DNA from: an uncultured Chthonomonas sp.
GTDB lineage: Bacteria > Armatimonadota > Chthonomonadetes > Chthonomonadales > CAJBBX01
Reading direction: 5' to 3'
Assembly (NCBI GenBank): GCA_903951425.1
Contig: CAJBBX010000149.1
Location: 1-64,000, forward strand
DNA length: 64,000 nucleotides
Position 1 is the stretch's first letter. Every line of letters begins with the position of its first letter. A program made the position numbers and the translations under genes. Shown here in pieces: positions 60,270-64,000 of the stretch. The notes under the pieces were generated by a model. The model made no database searches and had not been told where the DNA came from. It was given only the letters and a program-made list of their open reading frames with translations.

Positions 60270-61238
60270 ATGGCCCGTCCACGCGTGTTCATCAGCAGCA
60301 CGTTCTATGATCTACGGCAGGTCAGGTCTGACCTCGAATCCTTCATGCGCGATATAGGCTATGAACCGGTGCTGTTCGAGCGCGGCCAGGTCACTTACAC
60401 CAAGCAGAATGCGCCGGAGGAAGACTGCTACCGGTCGGTTGCTGATGCCGACATGCTGATTGCCCTGATCGGCGGCAAGTATGGTACCGGCGGATCACAT
60501 CACCCGTACTCCATCTCGCAGCAGGAACTAAAGACCGCACACCGGCACAACAAGCAGGTGTACGTATTCATCGAGCACGCAGTTCACGTCGAATACAGTA
60601 CTTATACGAAGAATAAACACAATGCAGATGTTGAGTATTTCTATGCTGACGACGCAAGGATATATTCGTTCATAGAAGAGCTGTATGCACTGCCATCAAA
60701 TAATCCTATTTTTACGTTTACGGTTGCCAGAGATATTATTGCCACCCTTCGAGAGCAATGGGCTGGCCTGTTCCAGCGGCTCCTTCAAGGTGAAGCCCGT
60801 TCCGCTGAGGTATCGCTGATCCAAAAGCTGACCAACACCGCGAGCACACTTGGCGACCTTGTCGGGTTTCTGACCGAGGAGCGACGGGCTACAGATCACT
60901 CTATTCATATGATACTGCTTAATAATCATCCGGCATTTAGCCAGTTGCAGTCTATGATGGGCGTCGCATACAGGGTATATTTCACTACATCGCAGGAACT
61001 TGACGCGTGGCTGACGGCGAGAAGCATGCGGTCTGACCCGCCTGAGCCCTTCGATGACGACGACGCTCTGCGATGGCGGTCAGTGAAGAACCCGAGCAAG
61101 ATGCTGCGCGTCGATGGTAGCGTCTTCGACGATCAGGGCCGGCTGAGAGTGTACACAGTCGACGAATGGAATCCGGCTTGGTTGCAGATGGTGGACCAGG
61201 ACGTGGCATCGCAGCCGGACCCGTTTGGTGATGGGTAG
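60270..61238 (+). CDS. DUF4062-domain protein, putative defence effector
   Basis: GGAGG lies 5 nt before the ATG at 60270; 322 residues. The N-terminal half is a DUF4062 domain: RVFISSTFYDLRQVRSDLESF, YEPVLFERGQVTY, DMLIALIGGKYG, YSISQQELKTAHRHNKQVYVFIE and ALPSNNPIFTFTVARDII. This TIR-like fold often occurs in bacterial immune and STAND-type proteins. The C-terminal part (LQKLTNTASTLGDLV onward, to about 322) is unassigned and acidic. The stretch 60590-60760 is much richer in A+T than its surroundings, a sign of transfer. A membrane GUN4 protein gene follows. Confidence 0.82.
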   Translation: MARPRVFISSTFYDLRQVRSDLESFMRDIGYEPVLFERGQVTYTKQNAPEEDCYRSVADADMLIALIGGKYGTGGSHHPYSISQQELKTAHRHNKQVYVFIEHAVHVEYSTYTKNKHNADVEYFYADDARIYSFIEELYALPSNNPIFTFTVARDIIATLREQWAGLFQRLLQGEARSAEVSLIQKLTNTASTLGDLVGFLTEERRATDHSIHMILLNNHPAFSQLQSMMGVAYRVYFTTSQELDAWLTARSMRSDPPEPFDDDDALRWRSVKNPSKMLRVDGSVFDDQGRLRVYTVDEWNPAWLQMVDQDVASQPDPFGDG

Positions 61239-61435
61239 ATTCAAACCGGCTGGTACGGATGCAGGCCGACGAGCATGATGCCTCCGTTGTGGGAGGGCGA
61301 TTCTACACGGGAAGGCCTGGGTTTGCGGGCCCGGCCCTTAACACTGGTCCTTCGGTACGTGTTGGACGCACGAGGCACCGAAGCGAACGCCAACCGCACC
61401 TCAGAGCGATGGTGCAGGGAGGGAGTAAGGACACC

Positions 61436-62455
61436 ATGGTGTCGGGAAAGACTGAACATCGGCCCAAATGGTCACGGGACCAGCGTCTAGCCCTGACAGC
61501 CATAGTGATCGGGATTGTAGCCATCACCGCCACCTTAGCCGTCCCCGAGTTTCGGCGCGCGTTGGGTCTGGAAGGCGATGCCGCCACGACCGAGACCATA
61601 CACGTGGACCGTGCAAGACTAGCATCCAGCATGGGAATCGACTACACGCATCTCGTCGAATGCGTGGAAGCCGGCGAGCTGCGCCAGGCCGATGAAGAGA
61701 CCAGCCGTATTATGCGGCACCTGTTTGGCGCAGAGACGGTGGCCAAAATCCCAGCGAGGAGCTTCCTCGGCACGCGACTGCCATGCCAGGATCTGCGCAC
61801 CATCGATTGGATCTGGGGCCACGTTGGGTCAAATCACCACTTTGGCTTTGCGCCACAAATCGAGATATGGAACGAGCTAGCGCCTACTACGCCAGATGCC
61901 AAACGCAGGTATGAGGTGCTCGCATCACGAGTTGGCTGGCGGAAGGCCGGGCTCGACAACGCGTGGATCCTCGACCCCGACGAGATGACATACAGGACCA
62001 GCGCCCCAAGGGGCCACCTTCCAACGCTGCTTAGCCTTGGGCTTAGAGGGTTCTACGGCCAGTTCCTGACACGGCTGTCACAGGACTGCTCGCTTGGCGA
62101 CAGTCACAGGTACCCCGGTGCGGAAGTCGAGGTACTGCGGCACGGAGGTGGTCTTCAGGTTCTTGAGCGTGACGCCCCAGGAGGTGAGGTCGATGACGTA
62201 CTCGTCGGTCTCCTCCAGCCGCTTGCCTTCCCAGCGCGGACCGTTGTCGGCGCCGATCCCGACGACCTTGTCCAGCCCGAAGTAGTCCACGTAGCTGACA
62301 TCGGTCGGCATGCCCTCGCGCTGCCACCGGGCCACGGTATCGCCCCAAGGCCCGTCGATGATGGGCACGCGATCCGCCTCCTTGTGGGCGAACATGCGCG
62401 AGAAGCGTTCGTGCGAGGTCATCATGGCCGTTCCCTCCAAAGCGTGTTGCCGTAG
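61436..62455 (+). CDS. Membrane-anchored GUN4-domain protein with abnormal C-terminal extension
   Basis: TAAGGA lies 5 nt before the ATG at 61436; 339 residues. One membrane helix (about 18-37, LALTAIVIGIVAITATLAVP) leads to a GUN4-like domain (about 62-220): DYTHLVECVEAGELRQADEETSRIM in parts, PCQDLRTIDWIWGH, FGFAPQIEIWNEL, LASRVGWRKAG and TYRTSAPRGHLP. GUN4 binds tetrapyrroles in phototrophs; in other bacteria the domain occurs in signalling proteins. After about residue 227 the frame enters the antisense of a truncated UroD-like gene, so the last 112 residues are junction-derived, not part of the domain. Confidence 0.78.
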   Translation: MVSGKTEHRPKWSRDQRLALTAIVIGIVAITATLAVPEFRRALGLEGDAATTETIHVDRARLASSMGIDYTHLVECVEAGELRQADEETSRIMRHLFGAETVAKIPARSFLGTRLPCQDLRTIDWIWGHVGSNHHFGFAPQIEIWNELAPTTPDAKRRYEVLASRVGWRKAGLDNAWILDPDEMTYRTSAPRGHLPTLLSLGLRGFYGQFLTRLSQDCSLGDSHRYPGAEVEVLRHGGGLQVLERDAPGGEVDDVLVGLLQPLAFPARTVVGADPDDLVQPEVVHVADIGRHALALPPGHGIAPRPVDDGHAIRLLVGEHAREAFVRGHHGRSLQSVLP

Positions 62456-63254
62456 GTTCGAGGCGAAGGCCCCGCACTCCTTCCGGCCGGACATGCCGCA
62501 TGGCTGAGAAGTGGCGGCCTTGGACGGGACCGCCGTTGACCTCGCCGCGCTCCTCCCGCCGCCGGCACTCGCGGAGCGCCGCCTCCGCCTCCGGCAGGCC
62601 GTAGCCCTGTGCGAGGGCGTGGCGAAGCGCCCTGGCCTGCCGCCCCGAGGCGCACCAGTCCTGCGCCGCCCCGGGCCGTGCCTTCGGATCGAACTTCAGC
62701 CGTGCAGCGGCAGCAGGCGCTTGCCATGGTGAGCCCTGTGCCACGGCCGGAGCGGTCCGAGCGTCGCCGCTGCTGCCTTCGTCTTCTTCAAGAACGTCTT
62801 CTTGACTGTTAACGTCTTCTTCCTCCGCCATGGGTGGCGTAACAGGAGCGGACACCGGTGGCATGACAGTGGGCGCCATGGGTGGCATAACAGCAACCCG
62901 CTGAGCGGACTCCGACGACATGACAGGGAAGCCTCCCGGCGGCATGGGCAGGATCCGGTACGCGAAGCGGCGGGGGTAGCAGGCCCGAGCCTCGACGGCC
63001 ACCAGGCCCGCCTCCCGCAACCGGGCGACGCCGCGTGCCACGTTCCGTTCGGAGATGCCCGTACGAGCCGCGATGCCTCGCTGGGAGCAGTAGGCCCTGC
63101 CCTCGGCGTTCTCATGGCGCCGGATGGTCTCGTAGACGATCCAGTCCACGGGCAGTAGCCGGCCGGCGCTCAGGAGCGCGTCGCGATAGTCGATCAGGTC
63201 GTGAGGCACGTGCACGAACCGGCCGCAGTGGCGTGTCTCGTGGTGCTCGGGCAT
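62043..63254 (-). CDS. Winged-helix DNA-binding protein, 3' end uncertain
   Basis: The start at 63254 is chosen over an upstream in-frame ATG at 63329 because the conserved part begins there (MPEHHETRHCGRFVHVPHDL). Residues about 36-103 form a winged helix (LLPVDWIVYETIRRHE, SQRGIAARTGISERNVARGVARLREAGLVAVEA), like replication-initiation or MarR-type folds of mobile elements. A Met/Pro-rich and then acidic linker follows. From residue about 277 on (position 62425 down) the frame reads the truncated UroD-like gene out of frame, so the real C-terminus is probably near 62430 or was lost. Confidence 0.6.
   Translation of the reverse strand: MPEHHETRHCGRFVHVPHDLIDYRDALLSAGRLLPVDWIVYETIRRHENAEGRAYCSQRGIAARTGISERNVARGVARLREAGLVAVEARACYPRRFAYRILPMPPGGFPVMSSESAQRVAVMPPMAPTVMPPVSAPVTPPMAEEEDVNSQEDVLEEDEGSSGDARTAPAVAQGSPWQAPAAAARLKFDPKARPGAAQDWCASGRQARALRHALAQGYGLPEAEAALRECRRREERGEVNGGPVQGRHFSAMRHVRPEGVRGLRLEPTATRFGGNGHDDLARTLLAHVRPQGGGSRAHHRRALGRYRGPVAARGHADRCQLRGLLRAGQGRRDRRRQRSALGRQAAGGDRRVRHRPHLLGRHAQEPEDHLRAAVPRLPHRGTCDCRQASSPVTAVSGTGRRTL
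62078..62425 (-). pseudogene. Truncated UroD-like gene (5' third only)
   Basis: From the ATG at 62425 (GGAGG 8 nt upstream) the frame encodes MMTSHERFSRMFAHKEADRVP and follows the intact gene at 58937-59995 for about 102 codons to QYLDFR, then diverges (TGVPVTVAKRAVL) and stops. The rest of the enzyme, including the metal-binding motif, is gone. It keeps its own ribosome site. The break at 62119 is also where the GUN4 gene loses its natural end. Confidence 0.85.
62119..62425 (-). repeat. 307-bp repeat, copy in truncated UroD-like gene
   Basis: Partner of 59689-59995, same orientation. Similarity starts abruptly at 62119, where GUN4-island sequence ends, and stops at the start codon; the upstream sequences of the two genes are unrelated. 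Confidence 0.85.
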
Positions 63255-63783
63255 CTCTCCTACCCTCCCGCGCGCCCGGCGCCACAGACGTGTGCACGGA
63301 CGTAAGACATGTGGACAAGTGTACCGCATAGACGGCGCGTGCCCGTGCGTGGTTCCCTGGCATCGGCCAGAACACGCCGTAATATGTCTGGTATTCCGAG
63401 GCGCAGCGGCGGCTTGCTTGCGGGCTTGCCCGGGGGCCTGCCTGGTAGCTCGGGCCTCCGTGCCGGAGTCCGCCGGTGCGGCGGCTCACGCCGGGGGGTC
63501 CTTCCGCTTCGCGTCAGGATGACGTCAAAGGCTTGACCGTGTTGACCGTATTGACGGCGCCTTGGCCCAAGGGCAAAGGGCGCGCGGGGCAAGGCCGCCG
63601 CTGCGCCGTCGCCGTCTCGGCCAGCGGCAGAAGCTGACGATCCCAACGTCAACGGAACACGCACCCACAGCGCCCCCGGCGGCTTCGGCTTCCGGGAGCT
63701 TTGCCTTGCGCCTTCGGCCGCCTCGCCGAAGAGGTATCATCCACCGCACGCCGGCGTAACCGGCTCCCAGGGAGGGACGAGAC
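63255..63783. other. 529-bp intergenic region
   Basis: No gene is supported; open frames here are Arg/Pro-rich with no ribosome sites. The stretch holds the leader of the winged-helix gene, the TTGACCGT repeats at 63532-63558 and, near 63760-63783, the leader of the acetyltransferase gene (GGGAGGGACGAG). Confidence 0.5.
63532..63558 (+). repeat. Three 9-bp direct repeats TTGACCGTR
   Basis: TTGACCGTG, TTGACCGTA and a degenerate TTGACGGCG follow each other with 9-bp period. Such an iteron-like array could be a binding site for the winged-helix protein encoded 280 bp away, but this is a guess. Confidence 0.5.
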
Positions 63784-64000
63784 ATGACCATTCGACCGCT
63801 GGATATGGAGCGCGACCGCATCGCGGCTCGGCGCATCTGGCAGGAGGTGGGATGGATCTCAGCCGCCCAGGCCGACAAGATCGATCCCTACATCACCGCG
63901 GGCAACGCCTGGGTGGCCGAGGTGGGAGGCGAGGCCGAGTGCCTGGTCTGCACCGCGCCCGGAACGATGCGCTACCAGCGGACGGACCTGCAGGCTTCGT
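63784..64000 (+). CDS. GNAT family (Eis-like) acetyltransferase, 3' end outside window
   Basis: GGGAGGGACGAG precedes the ATG. The 72 codons inside the window encode MTIRPLDMERDRIAARRIWQE, GNAWVAEVGGEAECLV and TMRYQRTDLQAS, the N-terminal part of an Eis-like GNAT acetyltransferase. The acetyl-CoA site lies beyond the edge, so the family call is tentative. Confidence 0.65.
   Translation, partial: MTIRPLDMERDRIAARRIWQEVGWISAAQADKIDPYITAGNAWVAEVGGEAECLVCTAPGTMRYQRTDLQAS

Noticed and set aside
59689-62425. Recent target-site duplication as the origin of the 307-bp repeats
   Set aside because: About 12% divergence, mostly silent, points to long-term separate genes rather than a recent duplication.
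62120-62455. C-terminal 112 residues of the GUN4 frame as a new domain
   Set aside because: They are the reverse strand of a UroD-like gene fragment, so the sequence is accidental.
1-64000. tRNA, rRNA, CRISPR array or transposase genes
   Set aside because: None was seen: no T-loop-like gene structures, no regularly spaced repeats with spacers, and no DDE or tyrosine/serine recombinase frame.

Overview
The window is high-GC bacterial chromosome from an organism with a Gram-negative type envelope: there are lipoproteins, long secreted proteins and a small beta-barrel-like protein ending in Phe. The gene content resembles Armatimonadota or related environmental phyla: several uroporphyrinogen-decarboxylase-like (UroD-like) genes beside ribose-type ABC transporters, a DUF6259 protein, a beta-helix protein and large secreted glycosidases. 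This placement is an inference from gene content only; no rRNA or tRNA gene was seen.

Region 1 (1-13.4 kb) is a cell-surface and signalling block. It has a giant Ig-repeat surface protein (cut by the left edge), a lipoprotein, three paralogous secreted proteins sharing a VAILPV(V/A)N motif, a small outer-membrane-like protein, a secreted 1097-residue TPR-CHAT protein, a zinc-finger anti-sigma factor with a large outer part, and an ECF-like sigma factor. A 28-bp element with fixed spacing (GCTAGGTC ... TCTAT) precedes the surface protein, the small outer-membrane-like gene and the anti-sigma gene. It is probably the promoter read by this sigma factor.

Region 2 (13.6-35.8 kb) holds ordinary metabolism and transport. 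It contains an aldo/keto reductase, a three-gene ABC-2 exporter followed by a TetR regulator, biotin ligase, a large clan GH-A type glycosidase with a sugar-binding lipoprotein and permease (no ATPase nearby), thpR-recA, corA, a sugar-phosphate isomerase-like gene, two secreted helical-toroid proteins and small secreted proteins.

Region 3 (35.9-49.4 kb) has a 1198-residue secreted protein of unknown role, an AAA/DUF4143 ATPase, a DUF6259 glycosidase-like protein and a beta-helix protein. Between the last two lies a restriction-modification cassette (C5 methyltransferase, Vsr endonuclease, DUF4928 restriction enzyme) flanked by 42-bp direct repeats (41/42 identical) that copy the 3' end of the beta-helix gene.

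Region 4 (49.5-64 kb) mixes a UroD-like/ABC transporter operon on the minus strand with toxin-antitoxin pairs (VapBC-like, MNT/HepT) and defence genes: a Septu pair (ptuA-ptuB) placed inside the operon, and a two-gene island encoding a DUF4062 protein and a membrane-anchored GUN4-domain protein. The island ends inside a truncated UroD-like gene that is about 88% identical to the intact one at 58937-59995. The DUF4062-GUN4 pair is the best candidate in the window for an undescribed defence or signalling system. The right end has a winged-helix protein and the start of an Eis-like acetyltransferase.
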